DNA of 64,000 nt from the NCBI RefSeq assembly GCF_003665435.1, contig NZ_CP023407.1, positions 2,170,001-2,234,000 on the forward strand, read 5' to 3'. Every line of letters starts with the position of its first letter. The stretch's first letter is position 1. The stretch comes from Streptomyces fungicidicus. Lineage in GTDB: Bacteria; Actinomycetota; Actinomycetes; Streptomycetales; Streptomycetaceae. The translations under genes and the position numbers were made by a program. This document shows, piece by piece, positions 29,821-39,047 of this stretch. The notes below the pieces were generated by a model. That model saw nothing but the letters and a program-made list of their open reading frames with translations. It was not told the DNA's origin and made no database searches.

Positions 29821-30825
29821 TCAGATCGCGAGCTGCTGCTCATTGCGGTTCAGCCAGCGGCGGTAGAAGGAGGTGAAGACGACCAGGATGGCCAGCAGCA
29901 GCATGCCGTAGGCCGCGGACTCGGCGAATTCGCGCGGCTGCTGTCCGAAGCCCAGCTGGTAGGCCCAGGTCACGAGGATCTGGGCGTCCGGGGCGGTGTT
30001 GCCGAACAGCAGGAAGATGACCGCGAACTGGTTGAAGGTCCAGATGATGCCGAGCAGGACCACGGTGGAGCTGACCGAGCGCAGGCCGGGCAGGGTGACG
30101 TGGCGGAACCGCTGCCAGGCGGTGGCGCCGTCCATCTCGGCCGCCTCGTACAGGCTGGCGTCGATGGACTGCAGTCCGCCGAGCAGGGAGATCATCATGA
30201 ACGGCACACCGCACCAGGTGTTCACCATGATCGCGGCGAACCGCTGCCAGAAGCTGTCCTCCAGCCAGGCCGGCGTCGGCAGGCCGAGGAAGTCCAGGGC
30301 GGAGTTGATGATGCCGGCGTCGGCGAGCATGAAGCGCCAGCCGAAGACGGTGACGAAGGTGGGCACGGCCCACGGCAGGATGAGGACCAGCCGGTAGAGG
30401 GTGCGGCCGCGCAGCTTCTGGTTGAGCAGCAGGGCCAGGCCCAGGCCGATGCCGTAGTGCAGGGCGACACAGGCCGCCGTCCACACGATCGTCCAGATGA
30501 ACTTGGACCAGAAGCGGTCGTAGGCCGTCTCGCCCCACAGGATGTCGGCGTAGTTGTCGATGCCGATGAACTTGTAGGTGGCCTCGATCTCGTTGACGCC
30601 GATGGTGCGGGCCGAGTTGAGGCTGTCGGCGTCGGTGAGCGTGAGGTAGAAGCCGTAGGCCAGGGGGTACAGCACGATGACGCCGAGCACGAGCGCCACC
30701 GGCGCGATCATGGCGTAGGCGTACCAGTACTTCTGGTATCCGCGCTTCAGGCGGCTGCCCGGCCCGGGGCGGGGCGCGCGGTCACCGCGGCGCTTGCCGG
30801 TCGCGCGGTCGATGGCGACTGTCAT
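29821..30825 (-). CDS. malF: Maltodextrin ABC permease MalF
   Basis: The protein has 334 residues with the ATG at 30825, AGAAGG about 10 nt upstream. A basic N-terminal 30 residues is followed by six membrane segments (first YAMIAPVALVLGVIVLYPLA). The EAA loop reads EAAEMDGATAWQRFRHVTLP. It pairs with MalG to form the channel for maltodextrins delivered by MalE. The 97-nt gap to malE holds a 15-bp hairpin that may reduce expression of malF relative to malE, as in E. coli malE-malF. Confidence 0.93.
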   Translation of the reverse strand: MTVAIDRATGKRRGDRAPRPGPGSRLKRGYQKYWYAYAMIAPVALVLGVIVLYPLAYGFYLTLTDADSLNSARTIGVNEIEATYKFIGIDNYADILWGETAYDRFWSKFIWTIVWTAACVALHYGIGLGLALLLNQKLRGRTLYRLVLILPWAVPTFVTVFGWRFMLADAGIINSALDFLGLPTPAWLEDSFWQRFAAIMVNTWCGVPFMMISLLGGLQSIDASLYEAAEMDGATAWQRFRHVTLPGLRSVSSTVVLLGIIWTFNQFAVIFLLFGNTAPDAQILVTWAYQLGFGQQPREFAESAAYGMLLLAILVVFTSFYRRWLNRNEQQLAI

Positions 30826-30867
30826 GGTTCGGCACCTTCTGGATGATCAAGGGGTACGGCACACAGG

Positions 30868-30919
30868 CCGCAGGCCGCCGGACCCTCCCCTCCTGGAAGC
30901 GGATCCGGCGGCCGTGCGG
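30868..30919 (-). promoter_or_regulatory. Intergenic malE-malF hairpin
   Basis: CCGCAGGCCGCCGGA (30868-30882) pairs with 30904-30919 (TCCGGCGGCC then GTGCGG), one bulge, loop about 21 nt. The left arm starts 43 nt from the malF start and the right arm ends 4 nt from the malE stop. It is a likely 3' stabiliser of malE mRNA with a partial stop for malFG. Confidence 0.7.
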
Positions 30920-30922
30920 GGG

Positions 30923-32194
30923 TTACTTGCTGAAGTCCGGCACCAGCTTGGCGATCGCGGTCTCCGCGTCACCGAGGCCCTTGTCCAGGGACTCCTTGCC
31001 ACCGGCGATCTGCGGCAGCTCGTCGTCCATCGGACCCCACAGCGAGCTGTACTCGGGCAGCGCCGGGCGCGGCTGGGCGGCCGAGAGGACCGTCTGGTAG
31101 CCCGCGATGCCCGGGTCGGCCTTGACCTTGTCGGTGTAGGCGTCGTCACGCGTGGGCAGCGTGGAGTTCTTCAGCGCGATGGTCTCCTGCGCCTTGGCGG
31201 AGGTCATGAAGTTCACGAACTTCAGCGCGGCCTCCTGCTTCTCCTTGGTGGAGCCGGCGTAGACCGAGAGGTTGTGGCCGCCGGTCGGGGCGCCCGCCTT
31301 GCCGGTCGAGCCGGCCGGGACGGTGGCGATGCCGAGGTTGTTCTTGTCCTTGAACGCGGAGCCCTTGTAGAAGTTCGTGATCTCCCACGGGCCCTGGATG
31401 ATCGAGGCGACCTTGCCGTTGACGAACGCGTCCTGGATGTGGGCGTAGGCGTCGGCGGTGACGTCCGCCTTGTGCAGGCCCTTGCCCTTGAAGAGGGACA
31501 GCCAGGTGCCGTACGCCTTCTCGGCCTCGGGCGACTTGACGGTGACCTTCTTGGCGTCGGCGTCGACCATGTCGGTGCCTTCGCCGTACAGGAACGGCTG
31601 GGCGTAGTAACCCGCGGTGGAGCCCCAGTAGCCGTCGACGCCGGTCTTGTCCTTGACGGTGGCGGCGGCCTTCTTCAGGTCGTCCCAGGTCTTGGGGGCC
31701 TCGACGCCGGCCTTCTCGAACAGTTCCTTGTTGTACACGAAGGCGAGGGTGTCCGTGGTGAACGGGACGCCGTAGGTCTTGCCCTCGTACTTGGCCTGCT
31801 CGAGCAGGTTGGACTTGAACTTGTCCTGCTCGGCGAGGGCCTCGGTGCCGTCCAGCGGCAGGAAGAAGCCCTTCTTGGCGAAGGCGGGGGTCCAGCCGAC
31901 CTCGGAGCGCAGCACGTCGGGGGCGCCCTTGGAACCGGCGGCGGTGTCGAACTTGTTCTGCGCCTGGTCGAAGGGGACGTTGACGAACTTGACCTTGATG
32001 TCCTTGTTGGCCGCCTCGAACTCCTTGACCAGCGCCTGGTACGTCGGCGCCTCGTTGGTCGCGTTGGAGGTGTCCCACCAGGTGATGGTGACCGGGCCGC
32101 CGGCCTTGTCGCCGCTGTCGCTGTCTCCGCCGCAGGCCGTCGCCGCGAGGGCGAGGGACGCCACCAGCGCGGTGGCCGCTATGCCACGCCGCAT
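30923..32194 (-). CDS. malE: Maltodextrin-binding lipoprotein MalE
   Basis: The protein has 423 residues; ATG 32194 follows AAGGAG. A lipoprotein signal ends in LALAATAC, giving a membrane-anchored substrate-binding protein outside the cell. The mature part begins GGDSDSGDK and has the cluster 1 sugar-binding fold, e.g. ITWWDTSNATNEAPTYQALV at its start and the Trp/Tyr-rich DGYWGSTAGYYAQPFLYG of the sugar pocket. It is the first gene of the malEFG unit; the promoter between it and malR carries a 21-bp operator-like palindrome (32324-32344). Confidence 0.95.
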   Translation of the reverse strand: MRRGIAATALVASLALAATACGGDSDSGDKAGGPVTITWWDTSNATNEAPTYQALVKEFEAANKDIKVKFVNVPFDQAQNKFDTAAGSKGAPDVLRSEVGWTPAFAKKGFFLPLDGTEALAEQDKFKSNLLEQAKYEGKTYGVPFTTDTLAFVYNKELFEKAGVEAPKTWDDLKKAAATVKDKTGVDGYWGSTAGYYAQPFLYGEGTDMVDADAKKVTVKSPEAEKAYGTWLSLFKGKGLHKADVTADAYAHIQDAFVNGKVASIIQGPWEITNFYKGSAFKDKNNLGIATVPAGSTGKAGAPTGGHNLSVYAGSTKEKQEAALKFVNFMTSAKAQETIALKNSTLPTRDDAYTDKVKADPGIAGYQTVLSAAQPRPALPEYSSLWGPMDDELPQIAGGKESLDKGLGDAETAIAKLVPDFSK

Positions 32195-32323
32195 GAGGTT
32201 CTCCTTGAGGGTTAAGCCCGTAGGTGCAGGCCGGCCCCGTCTGCCGTCCTGCCAGGTGCCGACTGCGCCGTTGCGGCGGCCGGGCGACGTGAACGTAACA
32301 GCGATGGAACCGTTTCGAAAGAC

Positions 32324-32344
32324 CTTGCAGAAAAGTTTTGCAAG
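32324..32344 (-). promoter_or_regulatory. MalR-type operator of malE
   Basis: CTTGCA and TGCAAG arms at both ends of a 21-bp element whose middle is GAAAAGTTT, with TTTCGAAA just beside it (about 32313-32320). It matches the elements upstream of the amylase and pullulanase genes, on which the shared motif is defined. Confidence 0.75.
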
Positions 32345-32432
32345 CGACGCCGAGAGTTACTCCGCCGTGACCTGTTCTCGACCGTCGCGCGACCGGGGTT
32401 TCCGCCCGTACGGCAGGGGTTCGGACTGTTGT

Positions 32433-32454
32433 GCAAGACTCTGCAAGCACTTGC
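32433..32454 (+). promoter_or_regulatory. GCAAG/CTTGC cluster upstream of malR
   Basis: GCAAG at 32433 and 32443 (10-bp period, direct), the second forming GCAAG-CA-CTTGC, a perfect 5-bp dyad to 32454. These share the core of the malE operator and may mediate MalR self-control. Confidence 0.5.
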
Positions 32455-32612
32455 CATCCGTTTCCGGCGGGGGAATCATCCCTTGCGGACCGGACGCCGA
32501 CCACGAGTTGAGGACAGCGATGACCCAGCAGCCCGCAGCGGGCCGTCCGACGGCGCGCACCAGGCGTCCGATCGGTGTGCAAGGCGCGAGGCGGCAGCTA
32601 CAGTCCAGTCCT

Positions 32613-33647
32613 GTGACCACACGCCTTGCCGATATCGCTGCCCAGGCGGGGGTGAGCGAGGCGACCGTCAGCCGGGTCCTCAACGGCAAGCCTGGCGTCG
32701 CCGCCACCACCCGGCAGTCCGTGCTCGCCGCCCTCGACGTCCTCGGCTACGAGCGCCCGGTGCGGCTGCGGCAGCGCAGCGAGGGCCTGGTCGGGCTGAT
32801 CACCCCGGAGCTGGAGAACCCGATCTTCCCGGCGCTGGCCCAGGTCATCGGGCAGGCGCTGACCCGCCAGGGCTACACGCCGGTGCTCGCCACCCAGACC
32901 CCGGGCGGGTCGACGGAGGACGAGCTCACCGAGATGCTCGTGGACCGCGGGGTGGCCGGCATCATCTACGTCTCCGGACTGCACGCGGACACCACCGCCG
33001 ACATGCAGCGCTACGAGCGACTGCGGGCGCAGGGCGTGCCGTTCGTGCTCGTGGACGGTTTCTCGCCGAAGGTGCAGGCGCCGTTCATCTCCCCCGACGA
33101 CCGGGCGGCGATGGCGCTCGCGGTGACCCACCTCGCCTCCCTCGGGCACACCCGCATCGGGCTGGCGCTCGGGCCGAAGCGGTTCGTGCCGGTGCAGCGG
33201 AAGATAGAGGGCTTCGTCCGCGCCGTGCAGGAGCAACTGGGCCTGAGCGCCGAGACGGCCGAGACCGAGCTGGTCCAGCACTCGCTGTACACGCTGGAGG
33301 GCGGCCAGGCCGCCGCCACCGCGCTCATGGACCGCGACTGCACGGCGGTGGTGTGCGCGAGCGACATGATGGCGCTGGGCGCGATACGCGCGGCCCGGCA
33401 GCGCGGTCTGGACGTGCCGAAGGACATCTCGGTGGTGGGCTTCGACGACTCCCCGCTGATCGCCTTCACCGACCCGCCGCTGACCACCGTCCGCAAGCCG
33501 GTCCCCGCGATGGGCCAGGCCGCGGTGCGCACGCTGCTGGAGGAGATCGGCGGAACGCCCGCCCCGCACAGCGAGTTCGTGTTCATGCCGGAACTGGTGG
33601 TGCGCGGTTCGACCGCTTCCGCCCCCGGGGACCGGGGTCGTCCCTAG
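32613..33647 (+). CDS. malR: LacI-family repressor MalR
   Basis: The protein has 344 residues. The HTH is TTRLADIAAQAGVSEATVSRV (about 2-22) and the hinge region TRQSVLAALDVLGYERP, followed by a periplasmic-binding-protein fold for the inducer. GTG at 32613 is chosen: TACAGT lies 8 nt upstream, as in leaderless genes, and 344 residues is the usual length; an ATG at 32520 would add a 31-residue disordered tail. It is divergent from malE. It would repress malEFG, and probably the amylase and pullulanase, until maltodextrin is present. Orthologous by context to S. coelicolor MalR, a known repressor of malEFG. Confidence 0.92.
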   Translation: MTTRLADIAAQAGVSEATVSRVLNGKPGVAATTRQSVLAALDVLGYERPVRLRQRSEGLVGLITPELENPIFPALAQVIGQALTRQGYTPVLATQTPGGSTEDELTEMLVDRGVAGIIYVSGLHADTTADMQRYERLRAQGVPFVLVDGFSPKVQAPFISPDDRAAMALAVTHLASLGHTRIGLALGPKRFVPVQRKIEGFVRAVQEQLGLSAETAETELVQHSLYTLEGGQAAATALMDRDCTAVVCASDMMALGAIRAARQRGLDVPKDISVVGFDDSPLIAFTDPPLTTVRKPVPAMGQAAVRTLLEEIGGTPAPHSEFVFMPELVVRGSTASAPGDRGRP

Positions 33648-33756
33648 GTCGTAGGAGACCGGCCCGGAGGCCCTGCTGCGGCAGGACGAGATTGCGGGCC
33701 GGACCCGACCGCGGGATGATCTGAGTGGTGGGGCTTTTCTGGCAGACTCTGTGCAC

Positions 33757-34626
33757 ATGGGTGACTCGACCGTGACCACGCTGGAAGGCCGGCAACAGGC
33801 CGCAGCGCTCCCCGTCGCGGAGGAGACGGGGAAGGGTCGCCTGCGCCGACTGCGCACCCCCCGCCGGCCCCGGTTGTGGTTCGAGATCCTGCTGATCGCG
33901 GTGAGCTACTGGACGTACTCGCTCGTCCGCAACGCCGTGCCCGAACAGCGCGCCGAGGCCCTGCGCAACGCCGACTGGATCTGGCGGCTGGAGGGACAAC
34001 TCGGCCTCGCCTTCGAGCAGTCCGTCAACCACGCCGTCAACTCGGTGACTTGGCTCATCGTCGGCATGAACTACTACTACGCCACCTTGCACTTCGTGGT
34101 GACGCTGGGTGTCCTGGTGTGGCTCTACCGTAGTCATCCGGGCCGCTACGCGGCGTCCCGGCTGGTCCTGTTCACCACCACGGGCGCCGCCCTGGCCGGC
34201 TACTACCTGTATCCGCTGGCCCCGCCCCGGCTGATGAACGGCGAGCACTTCATCGACACCGTCATGGTCCACCAGACCTGGGGTTCGATGGCCTCCGGCG
34301 ATCTGAAGCACATGTCCAACCAGTACGCCGCGATGCCGTCGATGCACATCGGCTGGTCGGTGTGGTGCGGGCTGACGATCTTCGCGCTGGCGAGCGTCCC
34401 GTGGGCGCGGGTGCTGGGACTGCTGTACCCGGCGGTGACGCTGGTGGTCATCGTCGCCACCGCCAACCACTTCTGGCTGGACGCGGTGGGCGGCCTCGTC
34501 TGCCTGGCCTTCGGCTACGGGATCGCCCTGGCCTGGTACGGCCGGTGGCCGTACTCCCTGCCGAGGCTGGTGCCCGAGCGCGGGAAACCCGAGCCCCGCC
34601 GGATCACGCTGCCCAAACAGGGCTGA
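33757..34626 (+). CDS. PAP2-type membrane phosphatase (inositolphosphotransferase-like)
   Basis: The protein has 289 residues from the ATG at 33757 (a GTG 6 bases earlier is possible). About six membrane segments. The catalytic motif region AAMPSMHIGW and the later ATANHFWLDAVGG are the His-bearing blocks of the PAP2_3 family, which includes inositol-phosphorylceramide synthase-like and lipid phosphatase proteins. A role in phospholipid or phosphoinositide turnover in the membrane is likely; the substrate is unknown. No ribosome site; CAGACT lies just upstream in the -10 place. Ends 5 bp before the convergent glnE stop. Confidence 0.82.
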   Translation: MGDSTVTTLEGRQQAAALPVAEETGKGRLRRLRTPRRPRLWFEILLIAVSYWTYSLVRNAVPEQRAEALRNADWIWRLEGQLGLAFEQSVNHAVNSVTWLIVGMNYYYATLHFVVTLGVLVWLYRSHPGRYAASRLVLFTTTGAALAGYYLYPLAPPRLMNGEHFIDTVMVHQTWGSMASGDLKHMSNQYAAMPSMHIGWSVWCGLTIFALASVPWARVLGLLYPAVTLVVIVATANHFWLDAVGGLVCLAFGYGIALAWYGRWPYSLPRLVPERGKPEPRRITLPKQG

Positions 34627-34631
34627 GGGCG

Positions 34632-37631
34632 TCAGGCCCCTCCGTAGAACAGCTCCTCCACCACGCCCCGCGCCCGTCGTGCCGTGCGCCGGTACGCGTC
34701 GAGCATGTCGCCCGCGTGGCCGGGGCCGTAGCCCAGGTAGCGGCCGACGGCGCTCAGTTCCCGGGGCACCGTGGGGAAGGTGTCCCCGGCGCGGCCCCTG
34801 ACCAGCATCACCGCGTTGCGCACGCGGCTCGCCAGCACCCAGGCCTCGTCGAGGACGGCGGTGTCCTCCTCGGAGATCAGCCCGGCCGCGCGGGCGGCGG
34901 CCAGCGCCTCCCGGGTGCGCGTGGTGCGCAGGCCCGGCTCCCCGGCGCCGTGCCGCAGCTGGAGCAGCTGCACGGTCCACTCCACGTCGGACAGCCCGCC
35001 CGGCCCCAGCTTGGCGTGCAGCTTGGGGTCGGCGCCGCGGGGCAGCCGCTCGGACTCCATCCGGGCCTTCAGCCGCCGGATCTCGCGGATCGCCTCCTCG
35101 TCCAGCCCGTCGGCCGGGTAGCGCAGCGGGTCGATCAGCTCGGTGAAGCGGCGGCCCAGTTCCTCGTCCCCGGCGACGTGCTCGGCGCGCAGCAGCGCGT
35201 GCCGCTCCCACACCAGCGACCAGCGGCGGTAGTACGCCTCGTACGACTTGAGCGTGCGCACCAGCGGCCCCGACTTGCCCTCCGGGCGCAGGTCGGCGTC
35301 GATGAGCAGGGGCGGGTCCGCGCTGGGGATCTGGAGCAGCCTGCGCATCTCGGCGACCACCTTGCCCGCCGCCTCGGCCGCCTCCCGCTCGTCCACCCCG
35401 TCGCGCGGTTCGTGGACGAACAGGACGTCCGCGTCGGAGCCGTAGCCCAGCTCGTGTCCGCCGAAGCGGCCCATGCCGATGATCGCGAACCGGGTGGGGA
35501 GCGTGTCCCCCCAGCCCTCGCGGACCACGGCCCGCAGGGTGCCGGCGAGGGTGGCGGCCGTCAGGTCGGACACCGCGCCGCCCACCAGGTCCACCAGGGC
35601 GCCCTGGTCGGCCTCGGCGGGCTGTGACTCGGTGCCGTAGGAGCCGACGATGTCGGCGGCGGACGTGCGGAACAGCTCGCGGCGGCGGACCCCGCGGGCG
35701 GCCGTGACGCCCTGGACGGCGTTGTCCGCGCGGCGCACGGCGGCCAGCATCTCCTGCTCCAGATGGGCGCGGGAGCGCGGCCGGAGCCCCCCGTCGCCGT
35801 CGCCGAGCAGGGCCACCGCCTCGGGGGCGCGCATCAGCAGGTCGGGGGCGAGCCGGCCGGCGGACAGCACCCGGGCGAGGTTCTCGGCGGCGGCGCCCTC
35901 GTCGCGCAGCAGCCGCAGGTACCAGGGGGTCTTGCCGAGGGCGTCGGAGACCTTGCGGAAGTTGAGCAGCCCGGCGTCCGGGTCGGCGGACTCCGCGAAC
36001 CAGCCCAGCAGCACGGGCAGCAGGGTGCGCTGGATGGCCGCCTTGCGGGTGACGCCGGACGCCAGCGCCTCCAGGTGCCGCAGCGCGGCGGCCGGGTCCT
36101 CGTAGCCGAGGGCCACCATGCGTTCCCTGGCGGCCTCCGCGCTGAGCCGGGCCTCCCCGGGGGCGAGCGCGGCGACGGCGTCGAGCAGCGGCCGGTAGAA
36201 CAGCTTCTCGTGCAGCCGCCGTACGACGGAGGCGTGCCGCCGCCACTCCCGGTTCAGGGTGGCGACCGGGTCGGTGCGCAGGCCGAGGGAGCGGCCCAGG
36301 CGGCGCAGTCCGGCCTCGTCCTCGGGGACGAGATGGGTGCGGCGCAGCCGGTACAGCTGGATGCGGTGCTCCATGGTGCGCAGGAAGCGGTAGGCGTCGT
36401 CGAGCTGGGCGGCGTCCGTCCGGCCGACGTAGCCGCCGGTGGCGAGGGCCTTCAGCGCGTCGAGGGTGGTGCCGCTGCGCAGCGAGCCGTCGGCACGGCC
36501 GTGCACCAGCTGGAGCAGCTGCACCGCGAACTCGACGTCCCGCAGTCCGCCCGGCCCCAGCTTCAGCTGGCGGTCGATCTCGGAGGCGGGGATGTTCTCG
36601 ACGACCCGGCGGCGCATCTTCTGCACGTCGGCGACGAAGTTCTCCCGCTCGGCGGCCCCCCACACCAGCGGCTCGAGCGCGGCGACGTACTCCTCGCCGA
36701 GCGCGAGGTCGCCGGCGACCGGGCGGGCCTTGAGCAGCGCCTGGAACTCCCAGGTCTTGGCCCAGCGCTGGTAGTAGGCGAGGTGGGAGGCGAGGGTGCG
36801 CACCAGGGGCCCGTTGCGCCCCTCGGGCCGCAGATTGGCGTCGACGGGCCAGATGGAGCCCTCGACGGTGGTCTCGGAGCAGATCCGCATCATGTGCGCG
36901 GCGAGCCGTCCCGCGGCCCGCACCGCCTTGTCCTCGTCGGCCCCGTCGACGGCCTCGCCGACGAAGATCACGTCGACGTCGGAGACGTAGTTCAGCTCGT
37001 GTCCCCCGCACTTGCCCATCGCGATCACCGCGAGCCGGCACATCGCGGCGTCCTCGGGCGCATCGGCCCCGGCGAGGGCGAGGGCGGCGCGCAGGGTGGC
37101 GGTGGCGAGGTCGGCGAGCTCGGCGGCGGTCTGGTCGACCTGGATCGTGCCGCAGACGTCCCGGGCGGCGATGGACAGCAGACAGCGCCGGTAGGCGACG
37201 CGCAGGGACACCGGGTCGGTGGCCTCGGCGAGTCCCCGCTCGAACTCCTCCACGCCCGGGTGCAGGTCGCGTGGCTCGTAGGTGACGAGGGCCTGCCAGT
37301 CGCTCGGGTGCCGGGCCAGGTGGTCGGCCAGCGCCTCGGACGCGCCCAGCACCCCGAGCAGCCGGTCCCGCAGCGGCTTGGCGGCTATCAGCGTGTCCAG
37401 CAGCTCCTGCCGGGCGGTGCCGCCCTGCTGCGCCTCCAGCAGCCGCACCAGACCGTGCAGCGCGAGGTCGGGGTCGGCGGTCGCGCCGAGGGCGTCCAGC
37501 AGGACGGGGTCGCTGCGCACGGCCGCCAGCCCCTCGCTGTCGAGCAGCTGCTCGGCGGCGGACGGATCGGTGAAGCCGTGCCGCAGCAGCCGAGTGAAGG
37601 TACTGCTCCTGCGCCCCGGCGCCGACGTCAT
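34632..37631 (-). CDS. glnE: Bifunctional glutamine synthetase adenylyltransferase GlnE
   Basis: The protein has 999 residues, the usual length for actinomycetes. Two nucleotidyltransferase halves each carry the metal-binding Asp pair: SDVDVIFVGEAV in the first and GSDADVLFVHEP in the second. Helical spacers sit after each, with paired GGLRDVEFAVQLLQL and GGLSDVEWTVQLLQL blocks. It adds AMP to GlnA Tyr397 when glutamine is plentiful and removes it when nitrogen is scarce. The ATG at 37631 follows GGGAGG. It probably acts on GlnA (encoded here) and not on GlnA2, whose tyrosine position is Trp. Confidence 0.96.
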   Translation of the reverse strand: MTSAPGRRSSTFTRLLRHGFTDPSAAEQLLDSEGLAAVRSDPVLLDALGATADPDLALHGLVRLLEAQQGGTARQELLDTLIAAKPLRDRLLGVLGASEALADHLARHPSDWQALVTYEPRDLHPGVEEFERGLAEATDPVSLRVAYRRCLLSIAARDVCGTIQVDQTAAELADLATATLRAALALAGADAPEDAAMCRLAVIAMGKCGGHELNYVSDVDVIFVGEAVDGADEDKAVRAAGRLAAHMMRICSETTVEGSIWPVDANLRPEGRNGPLVRTLASHLAYYQRWAKTWEFQALLKARPVAGDLALGEEYVAALEPLVWGAAERENFVADVQKMRRRVVENIPASEIDRQLKLGPGGLRDVEFAVQLLQLVHGRADGSLRSGTTLDALKALATGGYVGRTDAAQLDDAYRFLRTMEHRIQLYRLRRTHLVPEDEAGLRRLGRSLGLRTDPVATLNREWRRHASVVRRLHEKLFYRPLLDAVAALAPGEARLSAEAARERMVALGYEDPAAALRHLEALASGVTRKAAIQRTLLPVLLGWFAESADPDAGLLNFRKVSDALGKTPWYLRLLRDEGAAAENLARVLSAGRLAPDLLMRAPEAVALLGDGDGGLRPRSRAHLEQEMLAAVRRADNAVQGVTAARGVRRRELFRTSAADIVGSYGTESQPAEADQGALVDLVGGAVSDLTAATLAGTLRAVVREGWGDTLPTRFAIIGMGRFGGHELGYGSDADVLFVHEPRDGVDEREAAEAAGKVVAEMRRLLQIPSADPPLLIDADLRPEGKSGPLVRTLKSYEAYYRRWSLVWERHALLRAEHVAGDEELGRRFTELIDPLRYPADGLDEEAIREIRRLKARMESERLPRGADPKLHAKLGPGGLSDVEWTVQLLQLRHGAGEPGLRTTRTREALAAARAAGLISEEDTAVLDEAWVLASRVRNAVMLVRGRAGDTFPTVPRELSAVGRYLGYGPGHAGDMLDAYRRTARRARGVVEELFYGGA

Positions 37632-37877
37632 CCCCGGCCTCCCTCGTGCCTCGGATCAGGGTCGTACGGCCATGAGCCTATCCGGAGTACGGGCTGACGG
37701 CCCCGGGGCGGGCGGCCCGGACGGCCGGGACCCGTTGCCGGGTTTCGGTGGCGCGGCGCACCGTTTTCGGATTCGGTAGGGGGAGTCGTTCCGGCCGGGC
37801 CTGGTGATGGTCCGGCCGTGTCCGCCGTCCGCCGTGGTCGCCGTGCCCGCCGTACCCGACGAAGGAGTCGCCGTTCC

Positions 37878-38318
37878 ATGGACATGACCCTCGAAGTGAT
37901 CCCGCTCCCGGTGAGCGACATCGACCGGGCCAGGGACTTCTACCGGGACAAGGTCGGCTTCCACGTCGACATCGACCAGGAGGTCATGCCGGGCATGCGC
38001 ATCGTCCAGCTGACCCCGCCGGGCTCCGGCTGCTCGATCGCCCTCGGCGAGACGCTGTGGGAATCGACCCCCGGGCAGACCCCGGCGCCCGGCACCTACC
38101 AGGGGCTCCAGCTCTGCGTCGCCGACATCAGGAAGGCCCACGCGGAACTGGTCGAACGGGGCCTGGACGTCTCCGAGCCGGTCCGGTACGCCGAGTCGGA
38201 CGGCGCCACCTTCATGTACTTCACCGACCCGGACGGCAACGGCTGGGCGGTACAGGAGTACCGCAAACGGGCGACGGAGCCGCTGCACCGGGTGCTGGGG
38301 GGCCCGGCGGGGGCGTAG
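37878..38318 (+). CDS. Glyoxalase/VOC superfamily protein
   Basis: The protein has 146 residues from the ATG at 37878, with GAAGGAG about 11 nt upstream. It has one VOC unit: beta strand LEVIPLPVSDIDRARDFYRD, then FHVDIDQEV, GLQLCVADI and a metal-ligand-like Glu near the end (DPDGNGWAVQEYRK). Such proteins include glyoxalase I, bleomycin-resistance and dioxygenase relatives; no evidence distinguishes them. It lies between glnE and the toxin-antitoxin pair. Confidence 0.8.
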   Translation: MDMTLEVIPLPVSDIDRARDFYRDKVGFHVDIDQEVMPGMRIVQLTPPGSGCSIALGETLWESTPGQTPAPGTYQGLQLCVADIRKAHAELVERGLDVSEPVRYAESDGATFMYFTDPDGNGWAVQEYRKRATEPLHRVLGGPAGA

Positions 38319-38334
38319 GTTCGCCCCTCGCGGG

Positions 38335-38772
38335 TCAGAGGTCGTCGGGGAGGACGCGGAAGCAGCTATGGCGACCGCCCAGCGGGCGCAGGGCGCGGAA
38401 ATCCCGGAGATCCCTGGTGAGGACGGCGTCCGTGTCGTATTCGGCGGCGAGAGCGACGTTGACCGCGTCCACCAGGTCCAGGTCCAGTGACGCGTAGCGC
38501 GCCCGGACGGTCAACGCCGCGTCCATGATCTCCGGCGTCGGCGGGGCCAGGACCAGCCGTGTCCTCCGTACGCGCTCGGTGAGGGAGCGAAGGATGCTGT
38601 CTGCCGCGCCGCGTCCGGCGCGGCTGGTGGCCACCTGGTGCACCTCGGTGAGCGCGAGCGGGCTCGCGACGAGGAAGCCGCACTGGTCCGCGGCCTTTCC
38701 GGCCGCGTGGTGATCAGGGTCCGAGCGGTTGAACAGGGCGAGGATGCCGGAGGTGTCGGCGATGGCGATCAC
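38335..38772 (-). CDS. vapC: PIN-domain toxin VapC-like
   Basis: The protein has 145 residues. PIN-domain acidic residues: Asp6 in IADTSG, Glu in LTEVH (about 43) and Asp near 99-103 in LDLDLVDAVN, which fit an Mg-dependent RNase of the VapC type. It overlaps the antitoxin gene by ATGA and is transcribed after it, as usual for vapBC. The operon is flanked by housekeeping genes, so it is probably an insertion relative to other species. The RNA target cannot be told. Confidence 0.85.
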   Translation of the reverse strand: MIAIADTSGILALFNRSDPDHHAAGKAADQCGFLVASPLALTEVHQVATSRAGRGAADSILRSLTERVRRTRLVLAPPTPEIMDAALTVRARYASLDLDLVDAVNVALAAEYDTDAVLTRDLRDFRALRPLGGRHSCFRVLPDDL

Positions 38773-39038
38773 ACCGCACCGCCCCGGTTCCGCCGCTCGC
38801 GCTCACCATGGCCCCGCGTCACCGCCGACCGGATCTCGTCCTTGTCCACGGGACCGCCGAGATCGAACGTCTCCTCGTCGGAGACGAACGGATCGTCCCA
38901 CACCCGGTGTGCCAGGGCGATGCGGTGGATGCCCTCACGGATCATTTCCGCTTCCGACACTCCCAGGCGGGCGGCGGCCTCCTTGATGAGGAGAAGGTCG
39001 CCCTCCTCGGCGTAGACGTTGGTGCGCTTCAGGGCCAT
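38769..39038 (-). CDS. vapB: VapB-type antitoxin
   Basis: The protein has 89 residues from the ATG at 39038 (MALKRTNVYAEE); ATG 39047 is also in frame. A ribbon-helix-helix-like N-terminus (ALKRTNVYAEEGDLLLIKEAAARLGVSEAEMIREGIHRI, positions 2-40) would bind DNA and the toxin; the acidic/basic tail would enter the VapC site. It is likely leaderless: TACCAT lies 7 nt before the ATG. A perfect inverted repeat sits on that promoter, as expected for autoregulation by a VapBC complex. Confidence 0.85.
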   Translation of the reverse strand: MALKRTNVYAEEGDLLLIKEAAARLGVSEAEMIREGIHRIALAHRVWDDPFVSDEETFDLGGPVDKDEIRSAVTRGHGERERRNRGGAV

Positions 39039-39047
39039 GTGCAACAT

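Noticed and set aside
33583..37041. 1152-codon minus-strand frame over glnE and malR ends
   Set aside because: It is a shadow frame of glnE; the product is Arg/Gly-rich, with no fold, and the true GlnE frame has clear motifs.
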